Shown piece by piece: positions 33,355-42,216 of a stretch of 64,000 nt of DNA. Each line of letters begins with the position of its first letter. Positions within the stretch are counted from its first letter, which is position 1. Origin of the DNA: Paludibacter sp. (GTDB lineage: Bacteria > Bacteroidota > Bacteroidia > Bacteroidales > Paludibacteraceae); assembly GCA_028710895.1 (NCBI GenBank), contig JAQTTH010000002.1, forward strand, positions 404,876 through 468,875, given 5' to 3'. A program made the translations under genes and the position numbers. The notes below the pieces were generated by a model that made no database searches, had not been told where the DNA came from, and worked only from the letters and a program-made list of their open reading frames with translations.

Positions 33355-35505
33355 ATGAAAAATAAAATAAATCATAGCATACCTGCCTTTTTAGTCGCAT
33401 TACTGGTTGTATTTACAGCTTGTAGCGATGAATTTCTGAAGGAAAAACAAGATTATTCAAAAGTTTCCGAAGTGGTGTATAATACCTATGCCGGTGCCCA
33501 ATCTCGTATTAACGATATATATTATCGATGCCACCCTTTGGCTGCTCAGGCAATGTCCTATCAATATCCAAGTTCGGGTATAGCTGACGATTATTCAAAA
33601 TGCACCGAAGAATATGGCGGATTATCGAAATTCGTTGATAATGGTACTATCATTTCAAATGAAAATATCGACGACTTTTTTTACAATGAAGCGAAAGCAT
33701 CTACATCGCCTTATGGTTTTATTAGAAACTGTAATGATGTAATTTGGGGAGTTACAAATGGTAGCCTTCCTGAAGATCAAAAGAAAACATTATTGGGTCA
33801 GGTTTATTTCTGGAGGGCCTGGATTTATTTCCGATTGGTTAAGCTGTATGGTGGTGTGCCCATTATCGAAACTCCACAACTTCCTGTGATAGGCGAGAGC
33901 GCAGCCAATTTGATTATTCCGCGCTCGTCGACAAAACAATGTATCGATTTTATCTGCAAGGATTTGACAACTGCATCTGAATACCTCCCGGGTGCTTGGG
34001 ATGAAAATAACTGGGGTCGCATCACCTCGGGTGCTGCACTAGCGCTAAAAGGAAGGGTTACACTGACTTATGCCAGTCCATTATTTAACCGTGCCGACAA
34101 TACGCAACGCTGGGATTCGGCGTACGCAGTGAACAAAAAAGCTTATGAAACACTTGAAACTAACGGTTTTGGACTTGCCTACGCTTCCGATCCGGGCGTG
34201 AATGCAAAGGGTTGGGCTAAAATGTTTGCCGAAACAAAAAGTCCTGAAGCTGTTATGGTTACACTGTATAATAATTCAGAATTAGCCCAAAGTTTAGCGC
34301 CCGAATTCTGGAATTCGTGGGAAAGAAGCATAAGACCTTATAACACAATTATGTCTGGTGGCGGAATGACTCCAACTGCACAAATGGTGGATATGTTCCC
34401 TATGTCTAATGGGTCAAGAGCATTGGATGTGAATGGTGCCCCAATTAACGGATATGATCCAAATATATTTTTCAAAAACCGCGATCCACGCTTCTACCGT
34501 ACGTTCGGCTTTCCCGGCGTGGAATGGAAATTTAGTGGAACACCCGATCCAAATCTGAAACCACCCTATTCACAGGGAACAAATTATGCACTCTGGAACT
34601 ATTCATGGTACACCACTACCGATGATCAGACCAATGAGGGTAAAAGCGGATATGGTACAGATGGTTTGGCCGATTCATACAGGGGAATGTATATCCGGAA
34701 ACGTAGTGATGATTATGGTGTAAATACAAATTCATTATATATATTCAGCACCTCCAGAGGTTTTTCTCAAAGTGCTGCTCCATATATGGAAATTCGTTTT
34801 GCTGAAGTGTTGTTAAACTTTGCAGAATCTGCATGTGGAGCCGGTCATGGTCAGGAAGCGCTTGATGCACTCAGAAAAATTCGTATGCGTGTAGGGTATA
34901 CCGGTACATGTGGGCTGGATGATGCACTTGCAAGCGACAGAGGAGCATTATTTGGTGCAATTTTGTTTGAACGTCAAATTGAGTTGGCTTATGAAGGTAA
35001 ACGCTTCGATGATGTTCGGAGATGGTTGCTTTGGGATGGTGGAACAAGATTTGGCGAAGTGTCAGGTGCACCGGCAAGTTGGAATTTGACAGGATTCAAT
35101 GGAAATACATGTAGCTATATAGGTGTGTTACCACTGAATGGTCAACGAAGAAATAATATGGAAGTACGTGTTTCAAATGCAAGTATCGATGGCAAAGCTG
35201 GTATATATAGTGTTGCTGCAGATTCCGTACTTAAAACAAAAAGACCTGCTGCATTGAATTTGAATGTGGATTTTAAAACGGATACCCTACCAATGTTTAA
35301 AATGGAAAACTTCTACAGATATAATCTTACCCGTAAAAACAGAACGGCAGATGAGTCTGGTAAAACCATTCAATTTAATCCAACGTATTATTTCTTTGGT
35401 TTGAAATCCAGTGCTCAGAAGAACAATTCTACTTTGCTTCAGAATATAGGTTGGTTAGATTCTCAAAAAGGTAGCATGGGAACATTTGATCCTCTTGCTG
35501 AGTAA
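33355..35505 (+). CDS. susD: SusD-like surface glycan-binding lipoprotein
   Basis: Lipoprotein lid for the SusC transporter. ATG 33355 is preferred over TTG 33346 because it follows GAGAAAA and starts a lipoprotein signal (FLVALLVVFTAC; acylated Cys24) with SDE just after the Cys, a surface-export type sequence. The 716-residue length is at the long end for SusD. TPR-like helices are visible: RINDIYYRCHPLA, GQVYFWRAWIYFRLVKLYGG with VPIIETP, the AALALKGRVTLTYASPLFN helix, EIRFAEVLLNFAESA and FERQIELAYEGKRFDDVRRW. It binds oligosaccharides and closes over SusC. It is 11 bases after susC and followed by a terminator. Confidence 0.95.
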   Translation: MKNKINHSIPAFLVALLVVFTACSDEFLKEKQDYSKVSEVVYNTYAGAQSRINDIYYRCHPLAAQAMSYQYPSSGIADDYSKCTEEYGGLSKFVDNGTIISNENIDDFFYNEAKASTSPYGFIRNCNDVIWGVTNGSLPEDQKKTLLGQVYFWRAWIYFRLVKLYGGVPIIETPQLPVIGESAANLIIPRSSTKQCIDFICKDLTTASEYLPGAWDENNWGRITSGAALALKGRVTLTYASPLFNRADNTQRWDSAYAVNKKAYETLETNGFGLAYASDPGVNAKGWAKMFAETKSPEAVMVTLYNNSELAQSLAPEFWNSWERSIRPYNTIMSGGGMTPTAQMVDMFPMSNGSRALDVNGAPINGYDPNIFFKNRDPRFYRTFGFPGVEWKFSGTPDPNLKPPYSQGTNYALWNYSWYTTTDDQTNEGKSGYGTDGLADSYRGMYIRKRSDDYGVNTNSLYIFSTSRGFSQSAAPYMEIRFAEVLLNFAESACGAGHGQEALDALRKIRMRVGYTGTCGLDDALASDRGALFGAILFERQIELAYEGKRFDDVRRWLLWDGGTRFGEVSGAPASWNLTGFNGNTCSYIGVLPLNGQRRNNMEVRVSNASIDGKAGIYSVAADSVLKTKRPAALNLNVDFKTDTLPMFKMENFYRYNLTRKNRTADESGKTIQFNPTYYFFGLKSSAQKNNSTLLQNIGWLDSQKGSMGTFDPLAE

Positions 35506-35547
35506 AGGTTTAAAAGAAATTTAAATACCAATTAATGCACATAATAT

Positions 35548-35577
35548 AACGGAGATTACCCTGGGTTAATCTCCGTT
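35548..35577 (+). terminator. Terminator after susD
   Basis: Perfect 11-bp arms AACGGAGATTA (35548-35558) and TAATCTCCGTT (35567-35577) enclose an 8-base loop and are followed by a T-rich run. It separates susCD from the pectin methylesterase gene. Confidence 0.8.
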
Positions 35578-35582
35578 GTTTG

Positions 35583-35590
35583 TATATTTG
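35583..35590 (+). promoter_or_regulatory. Candidate promoter -7 box for the pectin methylesterase gene
   Basis: TATATTTG fits TAnnTTTG and lies immediately after the susD terminator, 30 bases before ATG 35621. Its place between a terminator and a start codon makes it plausible. No -33 box was recognised. Confidence 0.45.
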
Positions 35591-35620
35591 CCTGCTATTA
35601 AATCAGGAAAAATTCAGTTT

Positions 35621-37081
35621 ATGAGAAACAAATACTTACTTTTCGCTTTGTTCTTAAACCTGGTCATTACGACTCAGGCAGCACCTTTCCGCTTTGTAGT
35701 TGCCGCCGATGGAACTGGCGATTATACATCTATTCAGACTGCTCTAAACGCGTGTCCCGATAATGAACGCAGTATCGTGTTTGTGAAAAATGGTATCTAC
35801 GACGAGCAAGTAGCTTTAGGAACCAAGACAACAGCATCTAAAAAGCTAATTAGTCTTATTGGGGAGAGTTATGGCGGTGTAATAATTACCCATAATCAAT
35901 ACAGAGCAAGTTCTGGTTCACCAACTTACGAAGATATTTGTACCGTGAAACTCTATGCAAATGATTTTTATGCCGAAAATATAACTATTCGAAATTTAGC
36001 TACTGCAGGTATGGCTGAAGCACTATACACAGCTGGTGACAGACAAACATTTAAAAACTGTCAGGTTCTCGGCTATCAGGATGCCTATCGCGCCAAAAAA
36101 AGCGCAAGATCTTATTTCAAAAACAGCCTTTTGCAGGGAGCAGTCGATTTTATATATGCAGGTGGTACAGTGTTTTTTGATGATTGTACCATTAATTGTA
36201 TAAAAGGGGGTGGTTATATTGTTGCACCTGAAGACTGTGTGAAAAGCGTTGCGGCCACAGCCACCACTACAGGCAAAGCCCTCAATCTTGAATTTATTTT
36301 CCGCAATTGCAATATTACAGCTAACAGCGATGTGGCAGATAATAGTTTTACATTAGGCCGGCCCTGGAATATAAACAGTGGGGCATATTACTTAAACTGC
36401 AAACTGGGTTCGCACATTAAAGCTGCGGGTTGGACTACTATGGGTGGAAATGAAACGACCGCCAGTTTTGGGGAATACAACAGTCTGGATATAAATGGGA
36501 ATCCGGTTAGTACAACGGGTCGTATTTCCTGGAGTTTTCAGTTGGCAAAATCGGATGTTGATAATTTTCTGAATCCTGCGTATGTGTATGCACAACTCAG
36601 CACAACTCCTTATGACCCTGTAAGTCTCTGTGTATCGCCCTCAAAACCATCCATATCGGTTTCAAATCGCACTATCAGTTGGAGCCCGGTAAACGATGCT
36701 GTGGGATACATCATCTATAAAGACAATGCATATGTTGGGTCAACAACAGCAACAACCTATACTGACGCTTCCGCTACAAGTGGAAATTATAGTGTGAGAT
36801 CAATCAATGTAATGGGCGTGTTAAGTGATGCCGGAACAGCTCCAAGTGCTTTGTCAAACATCCCAATGACAGATATTAAAGTTACGTTCAATAAACAATT
36901 AATAACCCTGAATCGGGAGGTTGAAAAAATGCAGTTGTTTACGGTAACCGGCAATATGATTGCACAAAATTCCAATGAATCTTCGTTTGATTTAAACAAT
37001 TTAATTTCCGGAGTATACTTATTGAAAATCAACGACAAAGGATTAAATTTTACAAAGAAATTGACTTTCAGTGCATATTAA
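35621..37081 (+). CDS. Pectin methylesterase, family CE8, with T9SS sorting domain
   Basis: Exported enzyme that hydrolyses methyl esters of homogalacturonan, releasing methanol and opening the chain to pectate lyases. ATG 35621 is chosen because it begins the signal peptide (MRNKYLLFALFLNLVITTQA); the frame is open from 35576. The protein is 486 residues. The CE8 beta-helix shows VAADGTGDYTSIQTAL, the Gln in GDRQTFKNC, acid/base Asp154 in GYQDAYR, nucleophile Asp176 in GAVDFIYAGG, and the substrate Arg in LGRPWN. A fibronectin-like domain (ISWSPVNDAVGYIIYKD) and a T9SS-type tail (MQLFTVTGNMI ... GVYLLKIN) follow, so secretion or surface attachment is likely. Its methanol product is a possible, unproven, methyl source for the corrinoid operon. 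Confidence 0.94.
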   Translation: MRNKYLLFALFLNLVITTQAAPFRFVVAADGTGDYTSIQTALNACPDNERSIVFVKNGIYDEQVALGTKTTASKKLISLIGESYGGVIITHNQYRASSGSPTYEDICTVKLYANDFYAENITIRNLATAGMAEALYTAGDRQTFKNCQVLGYQDAYRAKKSARSYFKNSLLQGAVDFIYAGGTVFFDDCTINCIKGGGYIVAPEDCVKSVAATATTTGKALNLEFIFRNCNITANSDVADNSFTLGRPWNINSGAYYLNCKLGSHIKAAGWTTMGGNETTASFGEYNSLDINGNPVSTTGRISWSFQLAKSDVDNFLNPAYVYAQLSTTPYDPVSLCVSPSKPSISVSNRTISWSPVNDAVGYIIYKDNAYVGSTTATTYTDASATSGNYSVRSINVMGVLSDAGTAPSALSNIPMTDIKVTFNKQLITLNREVEKMQLFTVTGNMIAQNSNESSFDLNNLISGVYLLKINDKGLNFTKKLTFSAY

Positions 37082-37177
37082 ATACATTTAAGTCTCTTTT
37101 ATAGCTAATTAACTGCGCCGGATTAATTATTACACATCAAATACCAATTTTTCTCAATCGCTATAAATAATACTATC

Positions 37178-37185
37178 TATTTTTG
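37178..37185 (+). promoter_or_regulatory. Candidate promoter -7 box for the first pectate lyase gene
   Basis: TATTTTTG matches TAnnTTTG 28 bases before ATG 37213, in the 131-base gap after the methylesterase gene. No clear -33 element was seen. Confidence 0.4.
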
Positions 37186-37212
37186 TTCCAATAATTTATC
37201 TTATAAAATACA

Positions 37213-39063
37213 ATGAAAAAAATTCAAACATACCTGATTCTCATCCTGTTGACTTTTATTGCTTTCTCAATGACTCTGAATGCACAAATACAAGCTTTCC
37301 CAACAGCTGAAGGATATGGTAAATATGCCAAAGGGGGTAGAGGAGGAAAAGTCGTTTTTGTCGATAATCTGAAAGACTATATTTCATACAACAGCTTGGA
37401 AACTCCAATTCCGGGTAGTTTTCGTTGGGCACTAACGCAATATCCCGGAGATTCTTTGACTGTTATTTTCCGGGTTTCGGGTATCATTCAATTGAAGCCT
37501 TATCTTATATTGAGCGGGACGACGGTTAAGAACCAAAACGATATTCGTTGCTCGCGTGCTAACTTAACCATTGCCGGACAGACAGCTCCCGGCGAAGGAA
37601 TCCAAATTAGAAACGGGAAGGTAAACTTAGGTAGTTCAGTAAATCTGGTTGTAAGAAACTTGCGTTTCAGAATTGGTGAGTTGGCTGAACCAGCACCAAT
37701 TTATGGTTATAAAGTTGGTGGAGTGGCTAAAGATACGTTGGCACCTGTAGGTTCTTTCTTGCCCGGAGGTTCAGTTGGATGTGAGAATGCTGTTAACGTC
37801 ATTTTTGACCACTGTGATTTTGGCTGGTCGGGCGAAGAAAATCTGACAATGTACGATAACCGTTATACAACCTTACAATGGTCTATTCTCCACGATGCAC
37901 TTTACAACGATGGTCATGGAAAAGGCGACCGCAGTTATGGCTCGCAGACCGGAGGTATTTGTGCTACTTATCATCACAATTTGTGGACAAACAACAAAAC
38001 CCGCTCTCCACGTTTGAATGGTGCAAGAACAGACAATGAAATGAATGTTTTTATAGAATTTATAAATAATTTGGTTTATAACTGGGGAAGTGCCAATGCA
38101 GCTTATGGAGGTGATATTCTGGCAACAGGAACGCGCTCTCATACCTGTAACTTTGTAAATAATTATTACAAACCAGGTCCTGCCACCCCAACAGGGACCT
38201 ATTATTTCTTTACCAACTATATTAATACCGGTGCCAGCAGCATTCCAAAATGGTATCTTTCAGGCAATATTATGGAAGGTTCTTCAGCGTTGAATACAAA
38301 TAACTGGGCAGGATTGACATGGAAATGGTCTACTGCAGGTACGACTCTTCCTACAAAAGCCACCTCGGGTTCTGATACCTTGCTTTTGCCACCCGCAAGT
38401 GTGGTATATAACAGTGCATGGGTTAAATATGTTCCTTATAAATTGAGTGCTATTCAATCGGCTGCTGATGCATATAATGATATTCTTACAAAGGTAGGTA
38501 CGGTTAATCGGGATTCAGTTGAACGACGCATTATCCGCGAGGTGAAGAATAAAACAGCTACATTCAAAGCGTCATTAGGTTCTTGGGGAATTATTGATAA
38601 ATCGTATGATGCCGAAGGTTACCTGACTTATGCGAGTGCAGTTGCTCCAACAGATACGGATAATGATGGAATGCCTGATGCATGGGAGGCTGCTAATGGA
38701 TTGAATTCGAACAATCCTGACGACCGGAATATGAGAACTTCCGAAGGTTATACGGCTCTGGAAGTTTATCTCGCTAGTTTGATGGGCGAAAATATAGTTC
38801 ATGATTTTATTTCAGCAGTAAAAGAGGTAAAGAGTTTCAATGTGAGCATAGTTCCAACTGTGGTAAAAAAAAAATTTCAGGTCATAAGTGATACTCCACT
38901 ACAATCTGTTAAGATTGTTGATTTAAGAGGCAAACAGATTATGATTAGTTCGATATCCGGGAGTACTTTTGTAGATGTATCCAATCTTGCTAAAGGTTGT
39001 TATTTGGTTCAGATAATTAGTCGTTCCGGAATCACCGAACAATTTAAAATATTAAAAGAGTAA
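37213..39063 (+). CDS. Pectate lyase, family PL1, with T9SS sorting domain
   Basis: Exported polysaccharide lyase that cleaves de-esterified homogalacturonan by calcium-dependent beta-elimination. The 616-residue protein has a signal peptide (LILILLTFIAFSMTLNA), the PL1 opening IQAFPTAEGYGKYAKGGRGG, and the beta-helix rungs LTIAGQTAPGEGIQIRNG, LVVRNLRFRIGE, VIFDHCDFGWSGEENLTMYD and THNLWTNN-type (TYHHNLWTNNKTRSPRLNG). After the helix comes a calcium-loop segment, DTDNDGMPDAWEAANGLN, common behind Bacteroidota PL1 domains. The C-terminus is a T9SS sorting domain (VKIVDLRGKQIM ... GCYLVQIISR). It differs from the second PL1 gene by having this tail, so the two lyases are probably delivered to different places. 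A terminator follows. Confidence 0.92.
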   Translation: MKKIQTYLILILLTFIAFSMTLNAQIQAFPTAEGYGKYAKGGRGGKVVFVDNLKDYISYNSLETPIPGSFRWALTQYPGDSLTVIFRVSGIIQLKPYLILSGTTVKNQNDIRCSRANLTIAGQTAPGEGIQIRNGKVNLGSSVNLVVRNLRFRIGELAEPAPIYGYKVGGVAKDTLAPVGSFLPGGSVGCENAVNVIFDHCDFGWSGEENLTMYDNRYTTLQWSILHDALYNDGHGKGDRSYGSQTGGICATYHHNLWTNNKTRSPRLNGARTDNEMNVFIEFINNLVYNWGSANAAYGGDILATGTRSHTCNFVNNYYKPGPATPTGTYYFFTNYINTGASSIPKWYLSGNIMEGSSALNTNNWAGLTWKWSTAGTTLPTKATSGSDTLLLPPASVVYNSAWVKYVPYKLSAIQSAADAYNDILTKVGTVNRDSVERRIIREVKNKTATFKASLGSWGIIDKSYDAEGYLTYASAVAPTDTDNDGMPDAWEAANGLNSNNPDDRNMRTSEGYTALEVYLASLMGENIVHDFISAVKEVKSFNVSIVPTVVKKKFQVISDTPLQSVKIVDLRGKQIMISSISGSTFVDVSNLAKGCYLVQIISRSGITEQFKILKE

Positions 39064-39159
39064 ATATTGTTTGGAAAGCATAACTGTCGCTAAATCTGTA
39101 AAATTAGATCTTCTTTGAAAGTTGATTGAAGGTTGTAATGGGTTATAAATAAGTTGTAT

Positions 39160-39195
39160 AACGAGGGCTGTTCTAATGCTGCCCTCGTTTTTTTT
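39160..39195 (+). terminator. Terminator after the first pectate lyase gene
   Basis: AACGAGGGC (39160-39168) and GCCCTCGTT (39181-39189) form a 9-bp GC-rich stem with a 12-base loop, continued by a run of T residues. Confidence 0.85.
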
Positions 39196-39293
39196 ATGTG
39201 TATAATTGGCATTGTATTTGAGTACATTGTAAAGCAGAAAGCGTCTTTATTGCAAACGAATGAACGTATAATACATTATAAATATCCCGAAAA

Positions 39294-40988
39294 ATGAAAA
39301 CAAAATTCACGAAAGGAATGCTGGCAATTTTGCTTTTTGCTCCTTTTTGCATGTTACATGCGCAGTACCCTGACGTACCAAAAGACTTGAAAGCTAAAGC
39401 TGATAGTATGATTCAGAAAGAGAGTAAATATGCTCTTGATGTGATGGAAAAAAACAAAGAGGTTTTGAGAAAACAAACTGTTGCAGGAAAACCCTATATC
39501 CCATGGGCAGCGCGTCCAACTGATTTACCACAGGCAAGTATTCCAGCTTTCCCCGGTGCTGAAGGTGGTGGCCAATTCTCATTCGGTGGACGTGGCGGTA
39601 AGGTAATTACTGTTACAAGTCTTGATGATCGTGGACCCGGAACCTTACGCGAAGCATGTGAAGAAACTGTTGGGCCACGTATTGTGGTGTTCAATGCTGC
39701 AGGTATTATTCGTTTGAAAAGCCCGGTTATTGTAGAAGCACCATACTTGACAATTGCAGGTCAGACTGCTCCGGGCGATGGGGTTTGTGTTGCAGGCGAA
39801 TCATTTTGGGTGAATACACACGATGTTGTAGTTCGTCATATGCGGTTCCGTCGTGGTGAAACAAAGGTAGAACGCCGTGATGATTCGTTTGGAGGAAATC
39901 CGGTTGGGAATATTATGATTGACCACTGTTCTTGTATGTGGGGACTCGACGAAAACATATCATTCTATCGTCATATGTTCGACCCGGGAGCTGGATTGAA
40001 AGAAGAAAAACTTCCAACTGTAAATGTTACTATTCAGAATACAATTTCTGCTCAAGCGTTAGATACGTATAATCATGCTTTTGGAAGTACATTAGGCGGC
40101 GAAAATTGTTCGTTTATGCGTAATCTTTGGGCCAATAATGGTGGACGTAACCCATCGATTGGTTGGAATGGAGTGTTTAATTTTGTGAATAATGTTATCT
40201 ATAACTGGTACAATCGCTCGGTTGACGGAGGTGATTATACTGCCCTTTACAATATTATAAATAATTATTACAAACCAGGTCCATTAACTCCAAAGCAAGA
40301 TGATCCTGTTGGACATCGTATGTTGAAACCAGAATCAGGACGTAGCAAACTCGGTTATCGTGTGTATGGCCGCGTTTATTGTAATGGAAATATTATGGAT
40401 GGTAACGATGCGGTTACAAAAGATAACTGGAATGGTGGAGTTCAGATTGAGGAAATGCATAATGCAGGTCAATATACTGATTCAATGAAATGGAATACTC
40501 CATTTCCAAAACCTGAATTTCCAATAATGTCGGCTCAGGATGCTTATAACTTTGTTACTAAAAATGTAGGAGCCAATATTCCAAAACGCGATATCGTTGA
40601 TGAGCATATTCTAACTCAGGTAACTACCGGTAAAGTATATTATGTAGAAGGACTTGATTCGGTTAACTTCCCTCAATTTAAACACCGTCGTATGAAAAAA
40701 GATTCGTACAAATACGGTATTATTACTGATATTCGTCAGGTAGGTGGCTATCCTGAATACAAAGGAAAATCGTATGTTGATACCGATAAAGATGGTATGC
40801 CAGACGCATGGGAGAAAGCAAATGGATTGAACCCGAAAGACCCTTCAGATGCTTTAAATGACTGCACCGGAGATGGATACACCAATATTGAAAAATATAT
40901 CAACGGTATCGATACAAAGAAAAAAACAGATTGGTCAGATCCAAAGAACAATCACGATACGTTGGCCGAAAAAGGAAAACTCATGTAA
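39294..40988 (+). CDS. Pectate lyase, family PL1, second paralogue
   Basis: Exported pectate lyase of 564 residues, with a signal peptide (MLAILLFAPFCMLHA) and a ~65-residue charged linker before the PL1 core. The core starts at IPAFPGAEGGGQFSFGGRGG and includes ITVTSLDDRGPGTLREAC, LTIAGQTAPGDGVCVAGES, VVVRHMRFRRGE, IMIDHCSCMWGLDENISFYR and MRNLWANNGGRNPSIGWNG. Compared with the first PL1 it is closer to the classical AGGRGG / GPGTLREA pectate-lyase pattern. It ends with a calcium-loop segment (DTDKDGMPDAWEKANGLNP, then GDGYTNIEKYINGID) but has no T9SS tail, so it is probably periplasmic. The DUF3826 gene follows after 48 bases and is likely co-transcribed. Confidence 0.93.
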   Translation: MKTKFTKGMLAILLFAPFCMLHAQYPDVPKDLKAKADSMIQKESKYALDVMEKNKEVLRKQTVAGKPYIPWAARPTDLPQASIPAFPGAEGGGQFSFGGRGGKVITVTSLDDRGPGTLREACEETVGPRIVVFNAAGIIRLKSPVIVEAPYLTIAGQTAPGDGVCVAGESFWVNTHDVVVRHMRFRRGETKVERRDDSFGGNPVGNIMIDHCSCMWGLDENISFYRHMFDPGAGLKEEKLPTVNVTIQNTISAQALDTYNHAFGSTLGGENCSFMRNLWANNGGRNPSIGWNGVFNFVNNVIYNWYNRSVDGGDYTALYNIINNYYKPGPLTPKQDDPVGHRMLKPESGRSKLGYRVYGRVYCNGNIMDGNDAVTKDNWNGGVQIEEMHNAGQYTDSMKWNTPFPKPEFPIMSAQDAYNFVTKNVGANIPKRDIVDEHILTQVTTGKVYYVEGLDSVNFPQFKHRRMKKDSYKYGIITDIRQVGGYPEYKGKSYVDTDKDGMPDAWEKANGLNPKDPSDALNDCTGDGYTNIEKYINGIDTKKKTDWSDPKNNHDTLAEKGKLM

Positions 40989-41036
40989 TTTACCATTTGA
41001 TCATTTACGATTTACAATTAAATAAACTTGAGTTAT

Positions 41037-41714
41037 ATGAAAATTAAATATGGAATGAGCATATTCTGCTTGCTGATGGTTGTTTTAAGTGTTCAGGCAG
41101 TAGAGCTTGATACGAAAAATCGTGATCCGAAGTATGTTGAAAATATTATTAGTAGGTCGCAAAAAATAATTGATAAATTAAAGTTACGAGATACTGTTGT
41201 ATCTCGTAATGTGTTGAATATTGTTGCAAATAAGTACTTTGCGTTAAACGATATTTACACGAAACGTGACAGCGATGTAGCCAAAATTAAACGATCGGAG
41301 TTGGCAGTTGAGGCAAAGAACGTTGCTCTGAGTGCTGCCCAAAACGAAAAGGATGCTGCACTGTATCGTTCTCACTTTGCTTTTCCGGCTGAGTTGTCGC
41401 TTTATTTAAATGAATTACAAATCGAATCTGTTAAGGATGGTATTACGTTTGGCGTAGTGAAAGTGACTTATGATGCTACGCTTGAAATGATTCCAACGCT
41501 CAAAAAGGGAGAAAAGAAACAGATATTGGCATGGTTGAAGGAAGCCCGTGAATTTGCTATTGATGCTGAAAACTCGAATAAAAAACATGAAGCATTTGGC
41601 AAGTATAAAGGCCGTATAAACAACTATCTTTCGAAAAGGGGATACGACCTTGTGAAGGAACGTGAAGCCTGGTATGCGCGAATTAAAGCACGTGACGCTG
41701 AAAAGAAAAAATAA
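41037..41714 (+). CDS. Exported DUF3826 protein of pectin loci
   Basis: A 225-residue exported protein with a signal peptide (MKIKYGMSIFCLLMVVLSVQA); ATG 41037 is chosen over TTG 41028. It is mostly helical and charged. It clearly resembles the C-terminal part of the esterase encoded at 60547-62529: both share a pattern of IVANKYFALNDIY-like and MTEKEE/LKKGEKK segments followed by L-x-x-AREFAID versus LRQAREEAVD, and a final LVKEREAWYARIKA versus NGRSWKQMYKDFTAKIKA. This is the DUF3826 family, which recurs in pectin loci of Bacteroidota without an assigned activity. Here it exists both free, behind a pectate lyase, and fused to an esterase. It is the last gene before a terminator. No catalytic residues can be proposed. 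Confidence 0.8.
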   Translation: MKIKYGMSIFCLLMVVLSVQAVELDTKNRDPKYVENIISRSQKIIDKLKLRDTVVSRNVLNIVANKYFALNDIYTKRDSDVAKIKRSELAVEAKNVALSAAQNEKDAALYRSHFAFPAELSLYLNELQIESVKDGITFGVVKVTYDATLEMIPTLKKGEKKQILAWLKEAREFAIDAENSNKKHEAFGKYKGRINNYLSKRGYDLVKEREAWYARIKARDAEKKK

Positions 41715-41746
41715 ACACTGATTATTTGATAGTTTGAAGTGGAATT

Positions 41747-41783
41747 CCCGTAATTGGCTAATGCCGGTTGCGGGAGTTTTTTT
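41747..41783 (+). terminator. Terminator at the end of the pectin locus
   Basis: A 12-bp stem including G-T wobble pairs (41747-41758 with 41763-41774) around a TAAT loop is followed by AG and a run of seven T residues. It ends the forward transcript about 30 bases after the DUF3826 gene. Confidence 0.85.
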
Positions 41784-41839
41784 ATTATCATTGGAAATAG
41801 AAATTTGAGTGATGTGCACGGCCTTCTGAATTATGAGAA

Positions 41840-41919
41840 ATATCCAATAGCATATTAGTCGTAAGAATTATTCTGATACATTCTTTACATCGAACTCACG
41901 TTCAATAGCTATTGGATAT
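41840..41919. repeat. Inverted repeat left of the palindrome array
   Basis: ATATCCAATAGC (41840-41851) and GCTATTGGATAT (41908-41919) are perfect 12-bp arms separated by 56 bases. The right arm overlaps a 12-bp palindrome CAATAGCTATTG at 41903-41914. The repeat ends 11 bases before the first array unit, so it may mark the array boundary. Confidence 0.6.
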
Positions 41920-41930
41920 GGAAATGAGCC

Positions 41931-42114
41931 TTCCCAATGTTGGGAATCATTGTTTTATGGATCAGAATTGCTTTCCCACATTTGGGAATGTGCATTTGAG
42001 GGATCAACGATACATTCCCAATGTTGAGAATGGCGTTTACAGAGCAAAAAAATACTTTCCCAAGCTTGGGAAAACCTCGCCGAATGGTTAGCAGAAGATT
42101 CCCAATGTTGGGAA
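41931..42114. repeat. Array of five 16-bp palindromes at an exact 42-bp period
   Basis: Five units of the form TTCCCAANNTTGGGAA begin at 41931, 41973, 42015, 42057 and 42099, always exactly 42 bases apart. Units 1 and 5 are TTCCCAATGTTGGGAA, unit 2 is TTCCCACATTTGGGAA, unit 3 is TTCCCAATGTTGAGAA, and unit 4 is the perfect palindrome TTCCCAAGCTTGGGAA. The four 26-base spacers are unrelated to one another. The array lies between two converging terminators. Because 42 is a multiple of three, a reverse-strand reading frame (41909-42157, from GTG) reads through it as 14-residue repeats of the PNIGN/PKLGK kind, but that frame starts within the loop region of no ribosome site and right behind a terminator. 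A DNA-level role is therefore preferred, without excluding a small repeat peptide. Confidence 0.85.
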
Positions 42115-42157
42115 TGTTGTTGGCTGCAAATAATTGTACCATATCATTTGTAACCAC

Positions 42158-42195
42158 TAAAAAAACGGGCTGTAACAGTGAAGTTACAGCCCGTT
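42158..42195 (-). terminator. Terminator after the large T9SS protein gene
   Basis: Perfect 13-bp arms AACGGGCTGTAAC (42164-42176) and GTTACAGCCCGTT (42183-42195) with a 6-base loop are followed on the reverse strand by a run of U residues. It is 22 bases from the stop codon of the gene at 42217-44418. Confidence 0.9.
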
Positions 42196-42216
42196 TCTTA
42201 TATAAATTTGTTGATA

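Noticed and set aside
41931..42114. CRISPR array
   Set aside because: Repeats are only 16 bp, palindromic and variable, there are five units, and no cas genes are present; the exact 42-bp period is described as a repeat array instead.
41909..42157. 82-residue reverse-strand protein across the palindrome array
   Set aside because: It starts with GTG just behind a strong terminator, has no evident start signal and its content is dictated by the DNA repeats. It is kept only as an alternative in the array entry.
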